The position numbers were made by a program, and so were the translations under genes. The notes beneath the pieces were generated by a model that was not told the DNA's origin, did no database searches, and was given only the letters and a program-made list of their open reading frames with translations. From G020348385 sp964538085 (lineage in GTDB: Bacteria > Acidobacteriota > Aminicenantia > Aminicenantales > Aminicenantaceae), in NCBI GenBank assembly GCA_964538085.1, contig CAZIDF010000017.1, positions 16,811 to 80,810 of the forward strand: 64,000 nucleotides of DNA, in the 5' to 3' direction. Positions 41,900 through 49,843 of the stretch are shown here, piece after piece (within the stretch, counting starts at the first letter, position 1; every line of letters starts with the position of its first letter).

Positions 41900-42757
41900 A
41901 TGATAAAAGAAAAAGATTTCCATGTTTGTGATCCAACCTGGTGTTCCGGGTGCGGGATATACGCCATTTTTTCGGCTTTGAAAAAATCGGCCGCGAGCAT
42001 GGATTTGAAACCCGAGGAAATGGTTGTCGTCACCGGCATCGGTTGCCATGGACGGTTGAACAACTACTTCAATGCTTATGGATTTCATGCGTTACATGGA
42101 AGAGCCCTCCCTGTAGCTCAGGGAATAAAGCTTGCCAACAGGCAACTTTCCGTGATGGCTATCAGTGGTGATGGCGATGCCTACTCTATCGGTCTCGGGC
42201 ATTTTATCCATGCCGTGAGACGCAATGTGAATATTACCTACATTGTGGTAAACAACATGATTTACGGCTTGACTCAGGGACAGACTTCTCCAACCAGCCG
42301 CAAAGGATTCGTTTCTAAGTCTACCCCATTCGGTTCGAAAGAGTCCCCTCTCTGCGGTCCTCATTTAGCTCTGGTTTCCGGGGGAACGTTCATTGCCAGG
42401 GGTTTTTCTGGAGCCCCGAAACAGCTCATCTGGCTTTTGGAAAATGGCATCCGACACAACGGATTTTCGCTGATCGAAGTGTTCAGTCCTTGTGTTACCC
42501 ATAACCTGATGAACACGTATGACTGGTTCCGGAAAAATACTTACGATGTGGATCAGGCCACTGGATATGATCCCAAAAGCAGAGAAAAAGCCTGGAAGTT
42601 CCTGAACGACAAACAAAAGCTTGCCATGGGATTGCTGTATCAAGAGATAGGACCATCCTATGATGACCTTGTTCTTCCAGTGAAGACGCCCCTTTTTCAG
42701 AATGAATTGCATATCGATCAGAAAAAATTGGATAAAAAATTGGATAAATTTGAATGA
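41900..42757 (+). CDS. 2-oxoacid:ferredoxin oxidoreductase, beta subunit
   Basis: 285 residues. DPTWCSGCGIYAIF carries two iron-sulfur cysteines, TGIGCHGR a third, and ISGDGDAYSIGLGHFIHAVR with IVVNNMIYGLTQGQTSPTS is the thiamine diphosphate/Mg binding region. SPCVTHN near the C-terminus gives a fourth cysteine. It completes the enzyme with the fused subunit; TGA and ATG are adjacent, so they are translated together. Confidence 0.94.
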   Translation: MIKEKDFHVCDPTWCSGCGIYAIFSALKKSAASMDLKPEEMVVVTGIGCHGRLNNYFNAYGFHALHGRALPVAQGIKLANRQLSVMAISGDGDAYSIGLGHFIHAVRRNVNITYIVVNNMIYGLTQGQTSPTSRKGFVSKSTPFGSKESPLCGPHLALVSGGTFIARGFSGAPKQLIWLLENGIRHNGFSLIEVFSPCVTHNLMNTYDWFRKNTYDVDQATGYDPKSREKAWKFLNDKQKLAMGLLYQEIGPSYDDLVLPVKTPLFQNELHIDQKKLDKKLDKFE

Positions 42758-42801
42758 AAAAACGCTCGTAGGTTTTTTGTGAAAACAAGGAGGAATAAAC
42801 G

Positions 42802-43175
42802 ATGAAAGAAAAAGTGGAAAAAGTGCTGGACAAAGTACGCCCTTCCCTGATAGCGGATGGAGGAAATGTGGAGCTGGTGGAAGTGAAGGATGGCGTCGTT
42901 AAAGTCAGATTGACAGGTGCTTGCGGCGGTTGTCCTANNNNNNNNNNNNNNNNNNNNNNNNNNNNNNNNNNNNNNNNNNNNNNNNNNNNNNNNNNNNNNN
43001 NNNNNNNNNNNNNNNNNNNNNNNNNNNNNNNNNNNNNGTGAAGGATGGCGTCGTTAAAGTCAGATTGACAGGTGCTTGCGGCGGTTGTCCTATGTCCCAG
43101 ATGACCCTGAAAATGGGCATCGAAAGGGTTCTCAAGCAAGAAATCCCCGAAATCCAAGAAGTCGTGGCCGTTTAG
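42802..43175 (+). CDS. NifU C-terminal domain (Nfu-like) scaffold, split by an assembly gap
   Basis: Behind AAGGAGGAATAAAC. The left part encodes MKEKVEKVLDKVRPSLIADG and onward, the right part ends QEIPEIQEVVAV. Between them lies a run of 100 N flanked by the same 55 bases (42883-42937 and 43038-43092). Joining the copies restores one frame of 72 residues with the Nfu motif CGGCPMSQMTL. With the N run left in, the two halves are in different frames. Nfu proteins hold a [4Fe-4S] cluster between two CxxC motifs of a dimer and pass it to apo-proteins. Next to NifS- and IscU-like genes. Confidence 0.9.
42938..43037. other. Assembly gap of 100 N with exact 55-bp flanking duplication
   Basis: Exactly 100 N, a usual placeholder length. 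The 55 bases before the gap are repeated without change directly after it. Two contigs that overlap by 55 bases but were scaffolded instead of merged would look like this; 55 is also a common k-mer length in assemblers. The true genome probably has no insertion here. Confidence 0.9.
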
Positions 43176-43202
43176 CCAAGAAAAAAAGAAGGGGGAGTCA
43201 AA

Positions 43203-44384
43203 ATGAGAAGGATCTATCTCGATCATATCGCAGGCACTCCTCTTCATGAAGATGTCGTAGAGGCGATGCTGCCTTATCTCGAAGAGAAGTTTGGCAACCC
43301 GCAAAGCCTGCACTCCGCTGGTCAGGAAGCCTTGGAGGCTATCGAAGGAGCAAGAGAGAAAGTCGCCCGGCTTATCAATGCAGAGTCATCCGAGATCTTT
43401 TACACATCCAGCGGATCGGAAGCCAACAATTTAGCGTTGAAAGGATTTGCCTTGGCTTTGCGAAACAAGGGGAAACACATCGTTCTCTCATCTATCGAAC
43501 ATCAATCGATCCTCAATTCCGCCAAATTCCTTGAAAAGCTGGGTTTCACTTTTTCTCATATTCCTGTGGATAAGTACGGGATGGTCGATCCGGAAGATGT
43601 ACAAAAGGCGATTTCCAAAGAGACTATACTTGTATCCATCATGCTGGCCAATGGAGAAGTGGGGACCATCGAACCGCTGGCCGAGATCGCTGAGATCTGT
43701 CGCAACCGGGAAGTCCTTCTGCACACAGATGCTGTGGATGCGGTGGGCAATATGCCTGTCGATGTCAAAATCCTCGGAGTTGACGCGCTGAGTTTGGCTG
43801 GTAATCAATTTTATGGACCAAAGGGTAGTGCAGCCTTGTTTATAAAAAAGGGGAGAAGGATTCTTCCCTTTATCGATGGCGGTATTCAAGAAGGCGGGAG
43901 GAGAGCTGGAACGGAGGATGTCCCTGCTATAGTCGGGCTGGGAAAAGCCGCTGAATTGGCACTCCAAAACATGGATCCTAGAAAGGAAAAAATGGAGACC
44001 CTTAGAGACACTCTCATAAAGAGGCTGCTTGTATCGATAGAGCACACCGTTCTGACCGGTCACCCTGAAAAGAGGCTTCCCCATCATGCCAGTTTTTGTG
44101 TGGAGTTCGTCGAGGGGGAATCCATGCTGCTCAATCTGGATATGCAGGGGATTGCGTGTTCGAGTGGATCTTCGTGCACATCACGTGCCCTGAAGGCATC
44201 CCATGTTCTTTTGGCCATGGGCATCGATCATGCTTTGGCCCAGAGCTCCCTTGTCTTCAGCATGATCGATAGCAACGCTCCGGAAGATATCGATTATCTT
44301 TTGGAGGTCTTTCCGCCCATAATCGAAAGACTGAGAAAGATGTCTCCCATTTACACTCAATATTTAGAGGAGAAGAAAAAATGA
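43203..44384 (+). CDS. NifS-like class V aminotransferase-fold protein lacking the PLP lysine
   Basis: 393 residues, full length for a group I NifS/IscS. Conserved: SGSEANNLALKG, His100 (IEHQSIL), Asp176 (HTDAV), GGIQEGGRRAGTED and the loop CSSGSSCTS with the catalytic Cys325. Changed: the PLP-lysine motif, normally His-Lys before the YGPKG motif, reads Asn201-Gln202; the PLP-contacting Gln of DAVQ is Asp179; and DNAATT near the start is DHIAGT. Normal desulfurase chemistry needs the lysine, so this may be a scaffold, a persulfide carrier or a novel enzyme. Between Nfu-like and IscU-like genes; ATGA overlap with the latter. Confidence 0.85.
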   Translation: MRRIYLDHIAGTPLHEDVVEAMLPYLEEKFGNPQSLHSAGQEALEAIEGAREKVARLINAESSEIFYTSSGSEANNLALKGFALALRNKGKHIVLSSIEHQSILNSAKFLEKLGFTFSHIPVDKYGMVDPEDVQKAISKETILVSIMLANGEVGTIEPLAEIAEICRNREVLLHTDAVDAVGNMPVDVKILGVDALSLAGNQFYGPKGSAALFIKKGRRILPFIDGGIQEGGRRAGTEDVPAIVGLGKAAELALQNMDPRKEKMETLRDTLIKRLLVSIEHTVLTGHPEKRLPHHASFCVEFVEGESMLLNLDMQGIACSSGSSCTSRALKASHVLLAMGIDHALAQSSLVFSMIDSNAPEDIDYLLEVFPPIIERLRKMSPIYTQYLEEKKK

Positions 44385-44962
44385 TGTACAGCGATAAAGT
44401 TATGGACCATTTCCAAAATCCCAGGAACGTCGGAACCATGGAGGATGCGGATGGGATCGGGCAGATGGGAAATCCAGTTTGCGGTGACATGATGACTTTT
44501 TACATTAAGGTCAAGGAAAACCGCATCGCAGACGTGAAGTTCCAAACATTCGGTTGCGGTGCTGCTATAGCGGTTTCAAGCATGGTCAGTGAAATGGCCT
44601 TGGGGAAAACAATTGAAGAAGCCTTAAAGATCACGAACGAAAGTGTCGCAGAGGAACTAGGGGGATTGCCCAAGAACAAACTGCACTGTTCCAATCTGGG
44701 CGCAGACGCCCTCCATAAAGCTATCGAAGATTACCAGGAGAAGCGAAAAGCCAAAGAAAGCTCTGAAACCGTCCCAGAAAAAAAAGAAGAGGGAGAGAAT
44801 GACTCCTGCTCCTGTCCTTACTGTGAAGGGCCGATCGAGGGGCTGGAGAGTTCCTGTCAGAGTTGTCATATCGAGTTCGAAGATTGCCCGGAGTGCCACA
44901 AGCCCATGAATAAAAAAGCGGACGATTGTCCTCACTGTGGCGCTACGAAACCGAGAGTTTGA
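44381..44962 (+). CDS. IscU-like (NifU N-terminal) scaffold fused to zinc-ribbon tail
   Basis: 193 residues. The IscU part (1-120) has all three cluster cysteines: Cys34 with Asp36 (NPVCGDMM), Cys59 (FQTFGCGAAIA) and Cys103 (KLHCSNLGADAL). A charged linker (120-140) leads to a tail with eight or more cysteines in CxxC-type pairs (CSCPYC, CQSCH, DCPECHKPM, DCPHCGA), a double zinc ribbon. IscU builds [2Fe-2S] clusters from desulfurase sulfur. The ribbon tail is unusual and may bind a partner or nucleic acid. Coupled by ATGA to the NifS-like gene. Confidence 0.9.
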   Translation: MMYSDKVMDHFQNPRNVGTMEDADGIGQMGNPVCGDMMTFYIKVKENRIADVKFQTFGCGAAIAVSSMVSEMALGKTIEEALKITNESVAEELGGLPKNKLHCSNLGADALHKAIEDYQEKRKAKESSETVPEKKEEGENDSCSCPYCEGPIEGLESSCQSCHIEFEDCPECHKPMNKKADDCPHCGATKPRV

Positions 44963-44979
44963 TTTAATACAGAAGAGAT

Positions 44980-45213
44980 ATGAAAGCAGATCAGACTCTT
45001 GATTGTTTTGGATTGCTCTGTCCGATGCCGATCGTACAGACAGCCCAGCAGATCAAAAAATTGAAAATCGGAGAGGTTTTGGAAGTGATCTCGACGGACA
45101 AAGGTATTCTGGAGGATATGCCGGCTTGGTGCAGACAAACAGGTCAAGAATTTCTGGGTATCGAACAAGAAGGCGATATTTTCAAGGCGTATGTCAAAAA
45201 GATCCATGAGTAG
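44980..45213 (+). CDS. TusA-family sulfur carrier protein
   Basis: 77 residues. TLDCFGLLCPMPIVQTAQQI contains the TusA signature CxGLxCPxP with the sulfur-carrying cysteine; a second cysteine lies in MPAWCRQTGQEF. TusA proteins take persulfide sulfur from a cysteine desulfurase and hand it on. Here the only desulfurase-like neighbour lacks the PLP lysine, so the sulfur source is unclear. Confidence 0.9.
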   Translation: MKADQTLDCFGLLCPMPIVQTAQQIKKLKIGEVLEVISTDKGILEDMPAWCRQTGQEFLGIEQEGDIFKAYVKKIHE

Positions 45214-45223
45214 AGGACCGATC

Positions 45224-45508
45224 ATGCTGCGCATAACAGAAAAAAAAGAAGGAGAAAAGACAAAGGTCCTTTATCTGGAAGGCAAGATTTGCCAGGATTA
45301 TGTGCAGGAACTTCAGATCGAGATCGATAAATGGATAGACACTGGAGAAAGAGTCATCCTCGATTTTTCGAAGGTTGTTTTCATGGACGATGAGGCGGCC
45401 CGATTGATCCGGCGATTTTACGACAACCGATTGAGTTTGAGAAATTGTTCTTTATTTATCCGGACAGCCTTGAAGATGGATGAAAGGAAAAAAAGTGAAA
45501 AAATCTGA
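45224..45508 (+). CDS. STAS-domain-like small protein
   Basis: 94 residues from ATG 45224, behind GAGG (two upstream ATGs at 45191 and 45206 are less well placed). LYLEGKICQDYVQELQIEID and RVILDFSKVVFMDDEAARLI match the strand-helix order of STAS domains found in anti-sigma-factor antagonists; in place of the usual phosphorylated serine the loop reads MDDEA. Ends inside the start of nadA. Its role in a sulfur/Fe-S gene set is unknown. Confidence 0.65.
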   Translation: MLRITEKKEGEKTKVLYLEGKICQDYVQELQIEIDKWIDTGERVILDFSKVVFMDDEAARLIRRFYDNRLSLRNCSLFIRTALKMDERKKSEKI

Positions 45509-46400
45509 GATGACGAACAGGATCGAACGACTGAAAAAAGAACGAGATGCCGTTATCTTAGCCCATAATTATCAGATAGGTGAAGTACAGGATGTAGCAG
45601 ATTTTGTGGGGGATTCCCTGCAATTGAGCCAAGAGGCAGCGAAACTGGAGGCGGAAGTGATCGTTTTTTGTGGTGTCCATTTCATGGCGGAAACAGCGGC
45701 CATACTGTCTCCACACAAAACTGTCCTTATGCCTGATATCCATGCGGGTTGCCCGATGGCCGACATGATCACGGCTCAGGAGATGAGGGATTGGAAAAAA
45801 CAGTATCCGGGAAGAAAAGCGGTTTGTTACGTGAATACCTCTGCAGAAGTGAAAGCGGAGTGTGATATTTGTTGCACTTCGTCCAACGCTCTTCAGGTTG
45901 TTGAAGCAATAGAAGGGGATGAGATTCTTTTTGCCCCTGATAAAAATCTTGCCGCCTATGTGGCGCGCTTCACGGATAAAAAAATCATTCCCTGGGATGG
46001 ATATTGTTATGTCCATAACAATATCAGATTGAAACATATAAGAGAAAAAAAAGAAAAATGGCCTGAAGCAGAAGTGTGGGTCCATCCCGAATGCCGGCCA
46101 GAAGTGATAGATATAGCAGACAAGGTTTTATCGACGGGGAAAATGGTCAAGGAAGCCAGGGTCACAACAAAACCTGATATCCTCATCGGGACAGAGGCAG
46201 GAATTATTTATCGCATGAAGAAGGAGAACCCGGATAAGAATTTTCATCCCGTCAAAGATTTTGCTCACTGTTCCAACATGAAAAAAATCGATTTGAGAAA
46301 AGTCCTCGCTTCGCTGGAAAACATGGAACACAGAGTGGAAGTGCCTGTTGAAATAAGCCAGCGAGCGAGAGGAGCCATCGAAAGAATGGTCAGGCTGTAA
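45495..46400 (+). CDS. nadA: Quinolinate synthase
   Basis: 301 residues from GTG 45495 behind AAAGGA; other starts (ATG 45480 or 45510) are possible. Three cluster cysteines are readable in HAGCPMAD, in ECDICCTSSNA and in FAHCSNMKK. LAHNYQ, GVHFMAETA and VHPECRPEV are hallmarks. NadA joins iminoaspartate and dihydroxyacetone phosphate into quinolinate for NAD and needs a [4Fe-4S] cluster, which suits the Fe-S assembly genes upstream. nadB and nadC are not in the window. Confidence 0.94.
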   Translation: MKKSEMTNRIERLKKERDAVILAHNYQIGEVQDVADFVGDSLQLSQEAAKLEAEVIVFCGVHFMAETAAILSPHKTVLMPDIHAGCPMADMITAQEMRDWKKQYPGRKAVCYVNTSAEVKAECDICCTSSNALQVVEAIEGDEILFAPDKNLAAYVARFTDKKIIPWDGYCYVHNNIRLKHIREKKEKWPEAEVWVHPECRPEVIDIADKVLSTGKMVKEARVTTKPDILIGTEAGIIYRMKKENPDKNFHPVKDFAHCSNMKKIDLRKVLASLENMEHRVEVPVEISQRARGAIERMVRL

Positions 46401-46409
46401 GATTGATAT

Positions 46410-47525
46410 ATGAAGCATTCTTGGAAGATTACGAAGATTATCGGGATTGATATCTACATCGATTCCAGTTGGTTCGTGATATTTATTTTATTCACCTGGG
46501 CTCTTGCAACTTCTTACTTCCCCCAACAATATGCGGATTGGCAGGCGCTTCAGTACTGGCTGATCGGGATCTTTACCAGCTTCTCCATGTTCGCTTCTGT
46601 CCTCGTCCATGAGCTTGCCCACTCCCTTGTGGCGAAATTGCAGGGGGAGGAAGTGCGTCGCATCACCTTGTTCATCTTGGGGGGTGTGGCTCAGATTACA
46701 GAGGAGCCTAAAAAGCCATGGAAAGAGCTCACCATGGCTTTAGTGGGCCCATCTGCTAGCGTGGTTCTGGCGGTTGGTTTTTTTATCCTCTCTTTTTTCT
46801 TGAGTGGAGTGAGCGAACCGCTCAAAGCCTCATTTCTGTATTTGGCGATAATAAATTTTGTTCTTGCCGTTTTTAATCTCCTTCCGGGTTTCCCGATGGA
46901 TGGAGGCAGGGTTTTGCGCGCTTTGATCTGGCAAGCAACGGGGAACCTGAAAATGGCCACACGTATCGCATCGAGAGTGGGTCAGGTCGTGGCTTTTTTG
47001 CTAATATTTTTAGGCATCTTTCAAATACTTAGAGGCAATTTGGGTGGATTCTGGTTGATATTCGTGGGATGGTTCTTGCACAGTGCCGCGGTTAGAGGAT
47101 ATCAGCAGGTCACGGTGGAATCAGCGCTAAAAGGGGTTCAGGCAAAAGAATTGATGAGAGAGGATTTCGAGAGAATTTCAGGTTCTACCCTGGTGCAGGA
47201 GCTGGTGGATAATTATATCCTTCACAAAAGAGAAAGAGTCTTCCTCGTCGAGGATAGCGGCATATTGCAGGGAATCGTTTGCCTCGAAGATGTGAAAGCG
47301 ACTTCAAGAGAAAAATGGTCCGAAATGACCGTGAGCGAGATCATGACGCCCAAGGAAAAATTGGAAGCTGTTTCACCAGAAGATGATGGGAACAAAATTC
47401 TCAATAGCCTAACAGCTAAAGAAATACATCAGGTCCCTGTGGTGGAAAATGGAAAAGTAACCGGGATAATATGTCGCAGCGATATCCTCCGTTATATCCA
47501 GCTTCGTTCTGAACTTGGTGTGTAA
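46410..47525 (+). CDS. M50 (site-2 type) membrane metalloprotease with CBS domains
   Basis: 371 residues: about six membrane helices in 1-230 with the zinc motif VLVHELAHSL (HExxH) and the third ligand in NLLPGFPMDGGRVLRAL, then a CBS pair (about 245-371: AKELMREDFERISG, VSEIMTPKEKLEAVSPED). This M50B/CBS layout cleaves substrates within the membrane; CBS domains often bind adenine nucleotides. Substrate unknown. Between nadA and nrdJ, with gaps of about 10 bases. Confidence 0.92.
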   Translation: MKHSWKITKIIGIDIYIDSSWFVIFILFTWALATSYFPQQYADWQALQYWLIGIFTSFSMFASVLVHELAHSLVAKLQGEEVRRITLFILGGVAQITEEPKKPWKELTMALVGPSASVVLAVGFFILSFFLSGVSEPLKASFLYLAIINFVLAVFNLLPGFPMDGGRVLRALIWQATGNLKMATRIASRVGQVVAFLLIFLGIFQILRGNLGGFWLIFVGWFLHSAAVRGYQQVTVESALKGVQAKELMREDFERISGSTLVQELVDNYILHKRERVFLVEDSGILQGIVCLEDVKATSREKWSEMTVSEIMTPKEKLEAVSPEDDGNKILNSLTAKEIHQVPVVENGKVTGIICRSDILRYIQLRSELGV

Positions 47526-47534
47526 AGAGAAAAA

Positions 47535-49658
47535 ATGAATAAACTGCCTGAAAAAGTTCGCAAGAGGGACGGGTCCTCAGTCAGTTTTGATGAGCAAAAA
47601 ATCGTCCGCGCGATCCAGAGAGCGGCGCTGGAAGTGCTGATGGATGAGAAGAATTCAGCGGAGATCGCCCAGACCACAAAAAAAAGGGTCCTTGCCAAGA
47701 TCTTGTCTGTGTTTGCCGATGAAATGCCTTCGGTCGAGAATATCCAGGATATCGTAGAAGAGGTCTTGATGGAGACAGGGTATCGTTCCATCGCCAGAAG
47801 TTATATCCTTTACAGAAAGGAACATCAGGACATCCGTCGAGTTAAGGTCATTTATGGAGTGAGGGATGACTTGAAGCTTCCGATCAACACCCTCCTCGTC
47901 CTCAAGAGACGGTATCTTCAAAAAGATGAGAACCAGAATGTGACAGAAAGCCCGAAGGAGCTTTTCGAGAGAGTCGCACATGCAGTCAGCGAGGCAGAAT
48001 CGGATTTTCGGTCCAAGTTTTCCACGAATGAAGTCGCAGAGAAGTTTTTTCAGATGATGAGTAGACTTGAATTCATCCCCAATTCTCCGACGCTCATGAA
48101 TGCGGGGACATCGTTGGGTCAGCTTTCTGCTTGTTTTGTGCTCCCGGTGGAAGATTCGATCGGAGGAATATTCGAATCATTGAAGAACATGGCACGGATC
48201 CATCAGACAGGAGGAGGAACGGGATTCGATTTTTCGAGGCTTAGACCGAGGGGCGATCTCGTCTCAACGACCAAGGGGAGTGCTTCGGGCCCAGTCTCGT
48301 TTATGAGCATATTCAATCAGGCCACAGGAGTGATCGTTCAAGGTGGGAGAAGGCGAGGGGCAAACATGGGGATTCTCCGGTGCGATCATCCGGATATCGA
48401 AGATTTTATCGAGGCAAAAACTCAGGAAGGTTCTTTTTCGAATTTTAACCTTTCTGTGGGGATTACAGATAAATTCATGGAAGGGGTGAAAAACAATGGC
48501 GTTTTCGATCTAGTCAATCCCCGAACCAAAGAACGAATGAGGTCCATCAAAGCAAGAGCTCTGTTCGATCTGATGGTGTATTCTTCGTGGAGAACAGGTG
48601 ATCCGGGCATGGTATTTCTGGACGAAATAAATCGCCATAATCCTACTCCTCATCTGGGCGAGATAGAAGCCACGAATCCCTGCGGGGAGATTCCCCTTTT
48701 ACCCTATGAGAGCTGTAACTTGGGCTCGATCGATCTGTCTAAGTTCGTGAAAAATGGGGCATTGGATTGGGAAAGGTTAAAAAAAGAAATTAGGTGGGGC
48801 GTCCGTTTTTTAGATAATGTTATCCACGTGAATAAATATCCTCTCGCTCAAATCGAAAAGATCGCATCCGATAACCGAAAGATCGGGCTTGGCGTGATGG
48901 GTTTTGCCGATATGCTGATCAGGATGGGGATACCCTACACCAGCGATGAATCTGTAAAAACAGCTTCCACAGTCATGAAGTTTTTCCATGAAGCATCGAT
49001 CGAGGCTTCCATTGATTTGGCGAAGGAGAGGGGTGTTTTTCCTAACCATGCCCGATCGGTTTTTGCCAAAAAAAATATCAAACTCAGAAATGCCACGGTC
49101 AACACAGTGGCTCCAACAGGAACGATCAGTATAATTGCCGGATGTTCTAGTGGGATCGAGCCTTTGTTTGCGCTCAGTTATGTCCGGAATGTCCTTTCGG
49201 GAACGAGATTTTTCGAGACACATCCGATGTTTGAAATGGAGCTTCGACGGCGAGGATTGTATTCCAAAGAATTGATGGCCGCGGTGGGAAAAGTCGGATC
49301 GCTTCGGGATATCCATTCCATTCCTGAAGATCTGAAGGAAGTTTTTATCACATCTTTTGATGTGTCTGCCGATATGCATCTCAGGATTCAAGCCGCATTT
49401 CAAGAACACACCGACAATTCTGTTTCCAAAACGATCAATCTGCCGTCGGATGCAACGGTTGAAGATGTGAGAAAGGTATTTATGATGGCCCATGAGCTGA
49501 AATGCAAAGGAATCACGATCTACCGATACAACACAAAAAAGGGCCAGGTTCTTTCCTTCGATTCTCGGTCTTTGGGGGAAAGAGAAGAGGACATGAACTT
49601 CATTATGGCGGAATCGGAATATTCGGGAGGATGTCAATCAGGCCTCTGCACCTTTTGA
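47535..49658 (+). CDS. nrdJ: B12-dependent (class II) ribonucleotide reductase
   Basis: 707 residues. ATP-cone at 5-95 (VRKRDGSSVSFDEQKIVRAI), then the ten-stranded barrel with IPNSPTLMNAG, LSACFVLP, ATNPCGEIPLLPYESCNLGS (active-site cysteine and glutamate) and TVAPTGTISIIAGCSSGIEP. The C-terminus ends GGCQSGLCTF, the redox cysteine pair. It makes deoxyribonucleotides with adenosylcobalamin and works without oxygen. The short distance to the preceding gene suggests co-transcription. Confidence 0.94.
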   Translation: MNKLPEKVRKRDGSSVSFDEQKIVRAIQRAALEVLMDEKNSAEIAQTTKKRVLAKILSVFADEMPSVENIQDIVEEVLMETGYRSIARSYILYRKEHQDIRRVKVIYGVRDDLKLPINTLLVLKRRYLQKDENQNVTESPKELFERVAHAVSEAESDFRSKFSTNEVAEKFFQMMSRLEFIPNSPTLMNAGTSLGQLSACFVLPVEDSIGGIFESLKNMARIHQTGGGTGFDFSRLRPRGDLVSTTKGSASGPVSFMSIFNQATGVIVQGGRRRGANMGILRCDHPDIEDFIEAKTQEGSFSNFNLSVGITDKFMEGVKNNGVFDLVNPRTKERMRSIKARALFDLMVYSSWRTGDPGMVFLDEINRHNPTPHLGEIEATNPCGEIPLLPYESCNLGSIDLSKFVKNGALDWERLKKEIRWGVRFLDNVIHVNKYPLAQIEKIASDNRKIGLGVMGFADMLIRMGIPYTSDESVKTASTVMKFFHEASIEASIDLAKERGVFPNHARSVFAKKNIKLRNATVNTVAPTGTISIIAGCSSGIEPLFALSYVRNVLSGTRFFETHPMFEMELRRRGLYSKELMAAVGKVGSLRDIHSIPEDLKEVFITSFDVSADMHLRIQAAFQEHTDNSVSKTINLPSDATVEDVRKVFMMAHELKCKGITIYRYNTKKGQVLSFDSRSLGEREEDMNFIMAESEYSGGCQSGLCTF

Positions 49659-49678
49659 CTGGAATATCAATAAAAACG

Positions 49679-49706
49679 CCCACCCCAAGCCAACCCACCC
49701 CACCCC
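49679..49706 (-). other. G-quadruplex-like tract downstream of nrdJ
   Basis: The plus strand has five C-runs of three or four within 28 bases (CCC, CCCC, CCC, CCCC, CCCC) with short spacers, so the reverse strand can form a G-quadruplex. It lies 21 bases after the nrdJ stop. It could slow the polymerase, but no function is shown. Confidence 0.4.
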
Positions 49707-49843
49707 AACATTAAGGTATACATATGGAGTGATATCTTGATATTATTGAAAATGACAACAAAAATGTGCAGGAATATCTCCCTTTCGATTTTTATGATCC
49801 GCTCCGACAGGACGAGAATCGTTGGCCAAAGGAGAGAATAGAG

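Noticed and set aside
49766..49843. N-terminal extension of endonuclease III
   Set aside because: The extension lacks a ribosome binding site and exceeds the family length; it reads somewhat protein-like, so a small doubt remains.
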